NCBI GenBank assembly: GCA_013368315.1
Contig: JAACJM010000004.1
Span: forward strand, 930,001-994,000
Origin: Tetrapyrgos nigripes
Taxonomy: Eukaryota; Basidiomycota; Agaricomycetes; Agaricales; Campanellaceae
DNA length: 64,000 nt
Direction: 5' to 3'
Part shown: in pieces, positions 33,972 through 44,558 of the stretch
How the letters are laid out: every line of letters begins with the position of its first letter
How positions within the stretch are numbered: the first letter of the stretch is position 1
The notes under the pieces: model-generated
The model's input: the letters and a program-made list of their open reading frames with translations, nothing else
The model's database searches: none
Told to the model about the DNA's origin: nothing
Position numbers and translations under genes: made by a program

Positions 33972-35160
33972 CTGACCTGATGCCTGATAGGTGCACCTAC
34001 ACTTTCTGCGCCGAGTGGCATGACCCATGGGCCGCGTTATTGGTTGTCTGTACACTGGAGCGCCACCACCTGGGCTGCTTCACGTCTAGATACTGTTCGA
34101 TGGGTACAACTATGACGCGGACACCTATCTCCTCAGATCCTCAAACCTTGATACGCGGATGGCCCAGTATAGGTGGCGGGTCGTCCGGGGGATTGGGGTC
34201 TTGAGTGGATAAATCATGCTGGCCGACTATGATCATGACCTATTATGACAAGACACTCCGTCTAATACAAATTTGTGTATTTCACATTCTTGTTCGTCGG
34301 CTGAGCGAGCTTGTACGGGACAACGAAGCATGGCATGTGGCCCGTAAAATCTTTTTACACTCTGAGGACTCCATGGTAGGTTACATTGCGACATGACGAT
34401 CACGACAGAGCATCCGTATGTTTTGTGTCTCTCCTGCTCGTCGTCGTCGTCGACTGAATCGTTGATACTCGACGTGAAAATTCTATGTGAAGTGCTTCAT
34501 ATTCCGGCTAATGGCGACTGTCGACAGATTCGTACCTCTGACAGTCCCTCGAAGCGATTTAGTCGTAGGGTCCATCGGCTTCGGATTGTTTGTAAGACTT
34601 GCCTGTTTTTGACTAAGAGTTCAGTTTGATTGACTGCGCTGCACGCATTGTGGTCCTCTGCCCGACCTGTTTTCCAGGCTGATTTCTTGTATTTTGTGGT
34701 CGCCGATGTATTCTGCGAAACGAGGAGGTCCCGACATAAAATCCAAACTTTCGACGTATATCTGTATGTTGTGGATCGTGTTTTGTATGTATGTGCATGT
34801 CTGTCAAAATCTTCGCCTCGCAGTATACCGGCGTATACCGGCGTATGGGACTTCCCCAACTTGCACAATCACCATCTCACTGCGATAGATATGAAGTTGT
34901 CACGCAAATGACTGTACCTTTACTTTTCTTACTTAGACAATTCTATATGGACTTCTGTACTTTCCTTGCTCTCTCTGATTGCGTAGCTCGAGTAACTATG
35001 TAGGTCGATGGCTACCGCTATGATTTTGATACCTTTGTTCCCCCAACTGACACCTCAAAGTCCCTTGATAAAAGGACGCTGTCTTACAGCGTACAGTGAT
35101 GGTCGCTTCATATATAATTCAGAACATACTAATAACTTCGTTATCACAACTACCGAACAA
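33972..35160. other. Gene-poor spacer, start of accessory island
   Basis: About 1.2 kb without a supported gene. It contains TCGTCGTCGTCGTC near 34439-34452 and a tandem 10-mer GTATACCGGC near 34823-34844. Frames on both strands lack starts, splice patterns or domains. The first 240 bp may be a last exon of the arrestin-like gene. Confidence 0.45.
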
Positions 35161-35878
35161 CTACAGGCTACTAGGTGAGGGGACAGAGCTTCTTTCATAG
35201 GCTGCTAGCAATATGATTAATGCCAATAATAATTTAAGAGAAATCAGAATCTGGATAAAGAGTTGGTCAGTTTCCTCCGAGTCGACCTTGGGATGTGATA
35301 TTTTCGTACCATCGAAACAATCGCCGCAACCATTGCCGTTACTGAAGCAGACTCCGTGGTTGTCCCCAGCGAATTGTTGCATTCCGTTGATCTTGTTGAC
35401 TGCAGAGTCGCCACAACCAAGGAGACCAGCAGCTTCATTCCTGAGTTGCTCTTTGTTGGCATCCGATGGAGCAATTCTAGCAACGTAGACGCAGCCTGTA
35501 AAAAGAGTACGGTAAATTTCTCTGCGTTCAAGTCATACGTCTGAAGTACGCGTGAAGTACTCACAGTTTCCGTGGCAAGCCACATTATTTGCGGGAGCAT
35601 CGATCTCGAGGGTGGTGGGGTTAGTGTAGCTAGAAATATGGTCACAAGGCGGTCATTATTAGTGCGCAGAAATTCAAGTGCACGTCGACATACTGGCACA
35701 CGTTGTTGGTCGAGAAAGCACCGTTCCAAGTGTCAGGCTGAACCAAAGCCTGGCAGTCAGAGAGGGTGGCGTCGTCGGTGGTACCGCAATGGACACCGAT
35801 TTGACCTCCCTGGGCTAGCGCTGAGGGAATGGCGGCAATAGCAAGAGCAAAAAACGAGTAGAGAGTAGAGAATTGCAT
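35161..35878 (-). CDS. Small secreted cysteine-rich protein
   Basis: Three exons from ATG 35878. A clear signal peptide, MQFSTLYSFFALAIAAIPSA|LAQG, precedes GQIGVHCGTTDDATLSDCQA. The second exon gives YTNPTTLEIDAPANNVACHG, and the third continues NC|CVYVARIAPSDANKEQLRN, EAAGLLGCGDSAVNKING and GVCFSNGNGCGDCFDG. About eleven cysteines precede the tail. I recognise this CHGNC ... LLGCGD ... GNGCGDCFD pattern as a family of small secreted proteins of Agaricomycetes with unknown function. The frame then continues into an unusual hydrophobic C-terminus (FIQILISLKLLLALIILLAA); either it is a real tail or membrane/GPI-type signal, or the true end uses another splice. Confidence 0.75.
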
Positions 35879-37335
35879 CGTAATAGAGAGGAGTACTGGT
35901 GGTTTGGATGAGGAATCCTTGTTGAGAGGTAGGGGTTTTTATACGCTTTCAGCCACTCGTTTCGGAATTTACTTGACAAAAATACAGCTGCATCTGTGAA
36001 CGATCTGTGGAGGCACTATCCTTGTCTTAAGGTTCGAAACCTCGAAAACCCGTTGCCACAAATATCAGTGGCGTTTAGTGGCCTGAATTACCATTTTAGT
36101 CACAGAGCTGTTATAGTGCTCTCAAAAGTAGAACAATTTGAAGCCCATGAATGAAGTTAGTGACACCGCTGTACTTTTGCATTGATTTTAGTTGAGCCTA
36201 CCCGGTCATCGACAAATTCAACTTTGAATTTAGGTTTGCCTTGCCTCGATCAGAGCCTTCGAACTTAAAGGTCACAAAGAATCAAAGATAACACAAGGGG
36301 GCGCGTTGAGAGTCTTCAGAGCGAGAAAATCTACCCAGCGTTGAGAAGCATGATATTCCGAGCCGCATCCAAGTTGAGGTGAAGACTAGTCACCGTCCGC
36401 AGTTCAGCGAGAGGAAGCAGGATCATCGAGAACGGCCGAGAACTTGAAGGCAAGTTCGTAAGAGTGAAGATGGACTATCATTCTATTCAGCTACTATAAA
36501 TATTGAGCCGGGTTGAAACGCCAGTCTGGCAGTAGTAAGTACTAGCTACTGACTTTGAATGAACCCTCCCGGCCGCACCCGGCGTCCTTGAGTTCTTAAA
36601 ACACTAAGCAGTACTCACAGGCGATGAAATGCTAAGAAAGCCAATCGGACGGAAATATGTCCAGAACTTACTCATACATATGGGCTCCAGCGTTGCGTTG
36701 CTTTGTGGCTAGTAAGTAGTGGCGAACACCTGATGGAGGACTCGGAGGATGGAGATGATGTCGACGGCTTCACCCGGCGTTTCTAATTTACCCACGCAAG
36801 AGTTCAAGTTGAATCCAAGACACTTTCGTACTCTCCTTGTCTGTATTCTCAACTCCGCTGAGCATCTCTGCCATATTCACAAAAGCATAATGAAACACCA
36901 ATAATCTCTCCATATTAAAGATCGTTAACATCTCCCTTGTCGGACGAGCGACGAGGTACTCTCATGTTACTCTTCCCAACTTGAAGCGCCGATGATGCCA
37001 GCCCCACCTTCAACTCCACTTTGATAACCTCCTAGTCGATAACAACTAGTCAGTCATCTACATGGGCCTATGTCGACAGATCCCGTTCACGGAATCATCA
37101 TTCAGTGGCACTGTGAAACCTATGTAGACCTATGTGCGAGATAGAATCAACCTTTACGCAAAGAGACCTTTTCAAATGTACCCCAGATCATCGACAACAG
37201 ACTGTGCAGCAACATATTGCACTTAGGAAGATCATATTCAAGTATACCAACTCAGAGTTCCCGCCTTGCACCTTGGTCTTCGATGGGTGTCAGTAGAGTA
37301 GAAGTTCATCATATCAAGCGGCCTAAAGGCTAAAA
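35879..37335. other. Gene-free spacer in accessory island
   Basis: About 1.5 kb with no reading frame over 60 codons and many stops on both strands. The stretch next to 35878 is the secreted-protein promoter. The rest looks like decayed sequence, with two loosely similar segments containing AGTAAGTA...CACCCGGCGT near 36530-36590 and 36710-36785. No RNA gene is visible. Confidence 0.5.
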
Positions 37336-38046
37336 GCTACTGCTAGGGCTCCACGCAGTACCAGTACTGTACGGTTTGTACTGGTATCGTATGCGGATAC
37401 GGTCCCGTACCGTACAAGATTGCTGCAGGGACCAGTACGGGTACGGGTACTGGACGGGTAATCCCGTATTGGACCGTATTTTTTACGGCCGTCATACGGG
37501 CTTGTACGGTATACGGGTCGGCTATGCATCGGCGAGGGTTTTTCTGCCGTACGTTATCACTGTAAATATTGTCAAATTCTGAGCAGTTTGCAGCGGAAAA
37601 TCATTCCTTGACCACATCAACTTGATTCATGGGGAAATGATTCACCAAAAAAGGTGAGTGGAGACTGGCCGAAGTAATTTCTGCCTCAAAGTCATCCCAA
37701 TACAGTGTATGACAAAATTGATGTCACCCCGTGACCAGATTCAATTCAAAAACTCAATTGATCTGGTCACGGGGTGACATCAATTTTGTCATACACTGTA
37801 CACCATAAAGATGAGCAGTGAGCTAATTCAAATATCAATTTACCTCAAAAAGTCGAGTTCAATTTAGAATTCTGGGCATTTCCTGGTAAAAAGACCCATA
37901 TACCATATCGAACCATAATACTCCCGTATCAGTACCCGACCCGTATCGTACAAGCTTCCAGATGAACCCGTACGAATACGAGGACGGACCTGTAAAAAAT
38001 ACGGGCGTACCAGTATTACTGGACGGCGCGGAGTCCTAGCTACTGC
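37336..38046. mobile_element. GTACGG-rich element with imperfect terminal inverted repeats
   Basis: The left end (about 37336-37520) and right end (about 37905-38046) are related in inverted orientation. GCTACTGCTAGGGCTCCACG on the left matches the reverse complement of GCGGAGTCCTAGCTACTGC on the right. Each end then carries CCGTATTTTTTAC and CTTGTACG-(G)T/ATACGGGTCGG on corresponding strands. Both ends are dense in GTACGG/ACGGGTACGG motifs. No protein is encoded. It looks like a non-autonomous DNA element of about 0.7 kb, with a second element nested inside at 37701-37800. Confidence 0.6.
37701..37800. mobile_element. Perfect-hairpin MITE, Tc1/mariner-like ends
   Basis: The arms 37701-37740 and 37761-37800 are exact reverse complements over all 40 bases, around a 20-base loop (37741-37760). 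The ends read TACAGTGTATGACAAAATTG and its complement. A terminal CAGTG next to TA is typical of Tc1/mariner-type elements, whose target-site duplication is TA. No ORF fits in 100 bp, so this is a non-autonomous hairpin. Perfect arms imply recent insertion or gene conversion. Confidence 0.82.
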
Positions 38047-38798
38047 GGGTGTTTGGGGATTTTTTGAAACGTGTACATAGAGGGGCGGCGCCTCCACAGA
38101 GAATTTGAGACTCAGGAGTGACTCTGTCAAGTAAAAAATACAAGCTTCTCGAGTTCGTGACAGTTCTGAGTGGGAGCATATCATAGTCCATATCTATCAT
38201 GAGTTTGACTAACTATAAACTATGATGTCGATGATGTCTCGTTGCTGATCATCAGTCTTTCTTTGCCAATCTACAGAGAAGACTGCCCAAAGTGAGCTTT
38301 CCCCGAGGGATTCCCCTCTGGTTCGTAATTCCCGTTTCTAAGCCTCATTCAGGTCCGGTATCAAGGCTCTCACATTCAACCAAGTCTCTAGATTTGGCCA
38401 GCTGTGCAGGATTACCTACTGCACATATGGCGGTGTGGGGGCCTAAAGCAGGCTCTATACCACTAGAACCCCACTATCACGTAACCGAGTCGTCTGGCAG
38501 GCCCCAGGCGCGCTTTTTTTTTCGCTTTTAGAATTCGTTTCGTTGGCCGATTTGATCTGGTTCAAAACCGTATCGCTTCCAAGTTCCCACATGAGGCCTT
38601 GGGTCAGCGCCTTGTTTCCCGTACTTCTGACTCGGGATACATGATAATGACACCACTTTTCGGATAGGTAGTTACACAATTGCAGGAAGAACAGTAAGTA
38701 CTGAACATCGACGTATACCCAGTGTGGATAACCATAGAGCGTAAAATACACGACATCTCTCCGAGCCCAACATAAAGAAAAATCCACCTGGTGTACAC
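38047..38798. other. Non-coding spacer
   Basis: About 750 bp without a credible gene. It includes an extended T run (38513-38523). Frames here have no start context or homology I can recognise. Confidence 0.4.
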
Positions 38799-39497
38799 TC
38801 AAGCCAAAACGTTGAAAGACTGCCTCTCGCTTCCATCACAATCCGCAATCCTAATAGGCGCTCCAGAAGAATCACCAATCTCTGCATAGCGATTTTGATT
38901 TGGTCCGAGAGCTTCAAAGACACACCCATCTCCAATGGCGCCTCCTGTATTACAAGTGTTACCAAAGTGTTACATGTTATGCGCCAGGTTTGCGCACTAA
39001 AAACAAGAGAAAACCGCTATACCTGAGAATATTGCAATTGTGAAAATAAATAGGTCGGACTTACATAGCTCCACCTGCTTCGAGACCTTGGCTACTTTGG
39101 AGTTCGAGATCTTGGCCGGTGGGAGAGGAAATGACCAAATCTTGGTTGGAAATGTCCTTGTTGAAGTTCCATTGTCAGAAAAATGTCGGACCAAAATAAT
39201 TATGGAAGCCAGCCAACAGTCTAGCATACCTGATAACGAAGACGGGTGCAAAATCGCTATTCACAGTAATCTGCCAAGCTTGTGCAGAAAGATCACGGAA
39301 ACTCGAACTGACAATGGCTAAGGGAGGACTAGGTGAAGTAGCACCCCATTCCAGATTCGAGTTGGCAGAATTGATAATTGATGCACTGGATACGTCTGGA
39401 AGGGTGCATTGAGCAGAGACGGTTGAAGCTGCAGCAACCAAGATAGAGAGGCTCTGGACATAATGTGGATGAACGAGGAAGGCATTGCGTATTTCGA
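38799..39497 (-). pseudogene. Broken small secreted protein gene
   Basis: The frame reads a signal-peptide-like LSILVAAASTVSAQ, then CTLPDVSSASIINSANSNLE, DLSAQAWQITVNSDFAPVFV, NKDISNQDLVISSPTGQDLE and LQSSQGLEAGGA. After an intron come AQTWRITCNT and CNTGGAIGDGCVFEALGP, ending at 38799. Three lesions are visible. First, no ATG lies in frame before the signal peptide; the nearest ATGs are in another frame. Second, the intron after APVFVI has no AG at the expected acceptor. Third, an 11-bp direct duplication (unit AGTGTTACCAA, at 38957-38974 with the second AGTGTTA) shifts the frame exactly between ITCNT and CNTGG. Together they indicate a degraded secreted protein related to fungal cell-surface families with Cys-poor N-domains. 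Confidence 0.6.
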
Positions 39498-39657
39498 GTA
39501 GGGAAGCTGAACTAGAAGAAGAAGACGTGAACTAGAGTAGGCTTTAGAACAAGACAATACTCAATAATACCGTAAGCACAAGCAAGGCAGTGACCTCTCG
39601 AACAGGCTCTATTAGCTGCATACAGCTGTAAGTATACATGTTGTACAAGAGCTTCAA

Positions 39658-40260
39658 TTAAAGCCTTGCCTCCCTACCCTTAGGCATCCTTCTCAATGCT
39701 CGACGAATCCCAAGGTCTGCGAGGATGTCTTCTATCCGTACATTGTACATATGTGGCAGTCAGTCGACAACGAATTCAAAAATGTGCGACAGAACAATTG
39801 ACACATCAATTAACGACGTTCGATGGAACTTCTGCAGAGCCAATGAGTACGCACACTCGGAATGCAAAAATCCAGTACACTCACATGTTCCATATCCTCC
39901 CCCATCCTCGTGAACGACCTCCCGCCAAAAATCTGTGCCGCATTAGCAGCAGTAGCTTGAGCGTCTCTCGTTACATGCATTTTTAACAAGTAGATCGGAC
40001 TAGCCAGACCTTCCGCCTTCACCTTGGGATTTGAATTCCTTTCACCCTTGTCGATAGTACAATCCATTCAATATTAATATGCAATTTGTTCTAGCCAGCC
40101 TTGACCAGTTTCGACTCTTGCTACCATGTTAGCGAGTTTGCCGCGAACGATGGGTTGAGAGGAGAGTGGACGGCCAAAGGTGTATCGGACAGAGACTCAT
40201 TTAAAGCATTGGGAGGTTATGATGCGTTGGATTGAGACGGTCTCGGCGCCAAGGACCCAT
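39658..40260 (-). pseudogene. 3' remnant of an acyl-CoA dehydrogenase gene
   Basis: The decayed frame matches the C-terminal helical domain of acyl-CoA dehydrogenases. It reads RWVLGAETVSIQRIITSQCF-K, then a TGA at 40197-40199 where the family has TGG (Trp) in CFKW. YTFGRPLSSQPIVRGKLANM and VARVETGQGWLEQIAY follow, then stops. After those come LASPIYLLKMHVTRDAQATA and NAAQIFGGRSFTRMGEDMEH, then KFHRT and finally EDILADLGIRRALRRMPKG to a stop at 39658. The segment that should read like PFDAILGGAE is missing between the last two exons, and QMN..SYQEQ after IAY is scrambled. The N-terminal two thirds of the gene, with FAD and substrate sites, are absent. Confidence 0.72.
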
Positions 40261-40428
40261 CTGGAAAAAAATGCAGACATTATTAGTCTGGGTAAGGAGT
40301 GCCAGCGAGGAGAAAGCCTTGGGTAAAAAAAAACAGTGGGTATATATATGCGTGCATATAAGTATACGCCTTTGAGCGCATATACCCAAGGTACAAAGAG
40401 AAAAGGAGGAGGCAAAAGCGACACAAAC

Positions 40429-40856
40429 CTTCGTAATGGACAGAGAAGGCCGGATAGGGTAAATATTCAGTGCTTCTTGCCCAGGATCATCGTCCTCTTC
40501 TGCAGCAGAGTCCTGGCGCTCTTCCTCCAGTTCCGTTCGAATGTCAACAATCAAACGCAAGCTACCGTACATGTAGACATGTGTATGGAAGGCTAGAAAG
40601 GGAAGGCTAGACGTGCTTTTCATTCCCGTACTTGCGGGTGAGCAAGATTTCGTTGTGGTAGGGTACGTTCTCTTTCTAGAAAGGAAAAGACGTGCTGAGC
40701 AGGGGGCATTAGAAGGGACACGAGCAAGACTCACTTCCCAGACACCCTGTTTCTTGAAAATTTGCGAGAATTCCGGTACAATTGGCCCACCCTCTATTGC
40801 CTGGGTTTCATACTTGAGCTCCTCCGAAAGCTTGTTCGACAGCCTAGCATTGTCGA
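40429..40856 (-). pseudogene. Fragment of a MAM33/p32-like mitochondrial acidic protein
   Basis: An exon at about 40735-40856 reads ARLSNKLSEELKYETQAIEG, GPIVPEFSQIFKKQGVWE. After an intron comes KENVPYHNEILLTRKYGNEK, then a stop. Further on, in another frame, are VYMYGSLRLIVDIRTELEEE and DDDPGQEALNIYPIRPSLSI. The L..EL.YE ... PEF ... N..LTRK(Y/F)GNE pattern with acidic DIRTELEEE is that of the MAM33/C1QBP family, trimeric mitochondrial matrix proteins. No mitochondrial leader or ATG exon is found upstream, and a frameshift separates the two halves. It sits directly upstream of the acyl-CoA dehydrogenase remnant on the same strand. Confidence 0.55.
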
Positions 40857-41125
40857 CTGCGAGACAGAAACTTGAACAAGGTCATCGTCTAGCGCATTTC
40901 CACAACACTTCTTATTCTTTCCTTGGTCATAAGCATGCGAAGACAGTGAAAAGGCTCTTGATCGATAGATCTTCAGTAAGTATCACCCAACCATGAGAAG
41001 GGAGAGTCAGAGAGGGCGAAGCACTAAGGATCTTTACTTGTATATTATGTCATCGATGGCTTGCTCTCGAGCGCTCATCATACCGTCAATGCGGCCCACT
41101 GTCAATAACAGCTTTCTATCCAACC

Positions 41126-42408
41126 ATGATCACCATTGACCATAGCGACACCACCTACGCCCAGCCCGCACTGTCTACACCCACTTCTCGCGTCTACACC
41201 GCTTACCGAACGCTCAAGACGCCTCGTGAAGGAATTTTACCTCCTCATCCTGGAACAGAGGCGGAAGGCTGGACGAGATTCGTCTGTATATCCGATACGC
41301 ATTCCTTTACTGCGCAGGATTTATTTGGAACTGAGGGATCGTTCAATACTAGACTGGGGAGAGAGCGGTTGAATTTGGAAGGAATAGTCGGACAGATACC
41401 TCCAGGCGATATCCTACTCCATGCCGGCGATCTGAGTAGCTGGGGACATTTGCCTCAGCTTAGAAAGACGGTTGACTGGATTAGGAGCATGGAAGGGTAT
41501 GAGTACAAGGTGTGAGTCAGTCTGCAGTGCCTTTTGGATCTATACTAATTACTGCTACAGAATCATTGCAGGGAATCATGATGTAGGCGCCCCTCCTCAG
41601 GCTCGGTTACGCACTGGAAATTGACTTTCTGTTGTTCTTTAAGCTATGCCTAGACCCCAACAGCGCATTTTACGACTCGCATTCATCAAGCCATTCCGAA
41701 GCTGCTTTCAAACAAGCCCAAGAAATGATGCGAGGAGAGGAATCACGCTCAAAGGGCATAGTCTATCTCGAATTTGAGAAACAAGTGTTGAAGACTCGGG
41801 CTGGAAGAGAATGGAAATTTTATGGCTGTCCGGTGAGTAATTACTTCCAAATTGACTGCCTACCGTTTTGCTCATTGATGTTCAGGCAGCACCTAGATAT
41901 GCCGATGGATCATTTCAATACTCAGGTCGTACTGAAGCGAAAGGTGAGCATTACCTTCCTTTAAATTTGGCTTTGCTGCCCTCCCTTTGTGAAGACAAAG
42001 TGAACCCACTAACGCACATCATCATCTTTTTATTACACAGCCGTAGCGTCTCGCATTCCTAATGACGTAGAAATCCTTCTCACTCATACTCCTGCTTATG
42101 GGATTCTTGATCAGACGAAGAGAGGTAAAAACGCGGGGTGTAAATATTTGTTGAGGCATTTGGATGAACTATCAGCGAGCTCGACGGGAGCAGAAACAGG
42201 AGGAGCAAGCAGAATATGGGACAGAGTATGGGAACAAGGACAGCAAGGCAATCAGGGAGGACAGCTTATGCTACACGTTTTCGGACATATACATGAAGCG
42301 AGGGGAGCACAGATCGTTCGGGACAATATCAAGGACAAGGAGAGGATAGCTGTGAATGCGGCGATGCTAAGCCTGGCGGAGAGTGCCCGGCGGTTGTTGT
42401 TGATCTGA
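41126..42408 (+). CDS. Calcineurin-like metallophosphoesterase (MPPED-like)
   Basis: About five exons from ATG 41126. Metal-binding motifs are complete: WTRFVCISDTHS (D-x-H, residues about 55-60), PPGDILLHAGDLSSWG (GD), IIAGNHD, ILLTHTPAYGILDQTKRGKN and HVFGHIHEARGAQIV. This series, with GNHD followed by a long insertion and HTPP-like/GHIH, is that of the MPPED1/MPPED2 and bacterial UPF0046-like group of metallophosphoesterases. The C-terminus is RRLLLI at 42408. Members hydrolyse phosphodiesters, with broad activity in vitro and uncertain natural substrates. The N-terminal 45 residues are Pro/Thr-rich. The gene borders the decayed island but shows no lesion. Confidence 0.87.
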
Positions 42409-42582
42409 AGAATTGAGTACGAGGCATGTATTTTGCTGCGTCAATCTACGGCTTGCTTTATGTACCCCTAAACACGCTATGGGTTCCAATTTGCAATTGC
42501 GAAATTATCACAACACCACGCTAGTGCCCCGCTGAGTTCATACAATTCACTGATACAGCATTTGCTTCTAGCACTAAGAGTG

Positions 42583-44558
42583 CTACTCCTCTTCTCCACC
42601 TCCAGGAACCCTACCAAACACCTTCCCTAGATCCCTCAGTAAAAACACCCCTTCCTCTACCCTACCTTCCAAAATTTGCAGTTTTTCTTCCTTCCTTTCC
42701 CATTCTTCTAAAATCTGCCGTTCCCAGTCCGTTAATAGACCTTCAGGCGGCACCTCCTCCTCTCCGATGTCTACGTCTAGTCCTAAATCTTTTTGGAATT
42801 GCCGTTCCTTAAACCATTTCTCCCGCTTCTCTTCTGCTTCTCTCACATCTGCTCTTTCCCTTTTCTCCAGGACCTTTTTGACCAGATTGCTTCCCTCATT
42901 GACACTATTATCAGCTCTCCCATCCCCCCTCTCAACCTCCCTTCTTGCCCCGATCTTTCCCAATGTCCTAATCATCCCCTCCACAATCCCCTCATACGCC
43001 TTGGCTAAATCCACATACCAAAGGTAGATCGTCCTCGTTGGATTCCTATCCGTCGTCTTCGGCACAGGATACGTTGAAATCAACTGTAGCGGCGTACTCG
43101 AAAGACTCGTTAACAAAGGTCTCACAGTCGGTGGTGGCATAAGCGTCTGAGATGTAATCTGTTTTTCGTCCATCTTTCCTCCGTCTAGTAAAAGACGAAC
43201 TATTCGTAAACCTTCAGCACCGAATTTTTCTTTGGTTACTGTTTCGAGGAGTTTTCGACGCAGACGTTTGGCGATGATATCGAAATCGATTTGGATTTTG
43301 CCTCCTCCTGCACTAGAGGAGGCACCGCTGCTGCTTCGTGTGAAGGAGAGAAAGGCTTGAGCGCGGCCTTGGGGAGTGGGGTTATCGGCACAAGAGAGCA
43401 TGCCGATGTAATCTTTTATACAGGTTGTACTGGAGGGAAGGGATTTTTTTGAAGAGGATGAGGATGACGAGTAAATGAGTCCTGAATGCAGTATTTCCAG
43501 GTCCTCAGCTGATGATAGGTGTAGTGCGATGTTTGAAATTGATATTGGTTCTATTGAAGAGAATGGGATGAGCCTCAGGAGAAAAGGCTAGAAAAGCCAC
43601 AGACTCACCCGACTTTGCCTCACGAACATCAATCTGACCATTCTCAGTCAATTTGAGAGCGGCACGTACAACCAACGCAGCACCTTCGTTGAACCTCTCT
43701 CTAGCAGCTTTTACAATAAGCTCGTTTCGGAGATGGACAGCGAATTTGTCCGGGTTGACGCGAAAATGGATGGTATCATCTACAATGGTATCGGATTCGT
43801 CGTCCTTATCTTCGTCGTTGTCAATTATTTTGCGCTACCGACACAAGAATCAGATAGAACAGAATAAAAAGAGTCTTTAAGAACGTACCTTCATCGACGC
43901 TTTTGTTTTTGCTTTCGGTTTGGATTTCGACGGTCTTGGTTTCAACCCACTCTTCTCTGCCTCTTCTTCTTCTCTCTTTAACCTCGCCCAAGCCGTCTCT
44001 TTCGCTTCCCTCAATTGTCTCGCAGTAGGGAACCCAGAAATCTTTGCCTTCTCCTCCGTCTCGTATTGGATGAGTTTATCCTTTGGTGAGATATGTGAGA
44101 GGACTGTCGATGGTTTCAAATATTTTTTGAGACACGAGCCGATGCAAAGCTTGTGCATAAACCGACTTTGTTTTCGATGAAGAGGAAGAAGAGGGAACGA
44201 GTTGTTGTAAAATTTGTGGAGGAGTAAGTTTTCCATGGTCGAGTACGAGTTGGATGATCTCAGAGGCTTGAGAACCAAATTGCTCGTCAGCGGTGTAAAC
44301 AAAGGTCCCAAATCTCAATCTGATGAGACATTCGTCAACGTTGAATTCGAGGATTTCGACAGTATCCTCGGTTGTGTGCCATAGGATATTGTGTTGGATG
44401 AGGACGAGTAGACAGGATCTGAGTGTTTTTGGTTTTAGCTTTGTGTACTTGAGCAGTTGGACGAAGGAAAGTCTGCCTTTTTGTAAGAGAGCGTTCGCAA
44501 CCGTCGCTGAGTGGGGCCCAAAGTGATTATAGATGATTTTCTGGCAGAGGGCGTCCAT
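42583..44558 (-). CDS. RPC82: RNA polymerase III subunit C82 (RPC3)
   Basis: Four or five exons, with the start at 44558 (MDALCQKIIYNHFGPHSATV). It shows tandem winged-helix segments: NALLQKGRLSFVQLLKYTKL and LRSCLLVLIQHNILWHTTED, then SEIIQLVLDHGKLTPPQILQ. Next are FRVNPDKFAVHLRNELIVKA, ERFNEGAALVVRAAL, FDIIAKRLRRKLLETVTKEK, FGAEGLRIVRLLLDGGKMDE and QITSQTLMPPPTVRPLLTSL, with IYLWYVDL. This order is characteristic of Rpc82. A basic linker (SKSKPKAKTKASMK) and a Ser-rich loop lie between domains. The C-terminal coiled coil ends RVPGGGEEE. Rpc82, with Rpc34 and Rpc31, forms the Pol III subcomplex needed for initiation of tRNA and 5S transcription. Confidence 0.9.

Noticed and set aside
34497..34868. 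123-codon frame on - strand
   Set aside because: Basic, low-complexity composition, no domain, no splice partners; looks like a chance frame in a decayed spacer.
38292..38531. 79-codon frame on + strand
   Set aside because: No homology I recognise, no splice sites supporting a gene, lies in a repeat-rich spacer.
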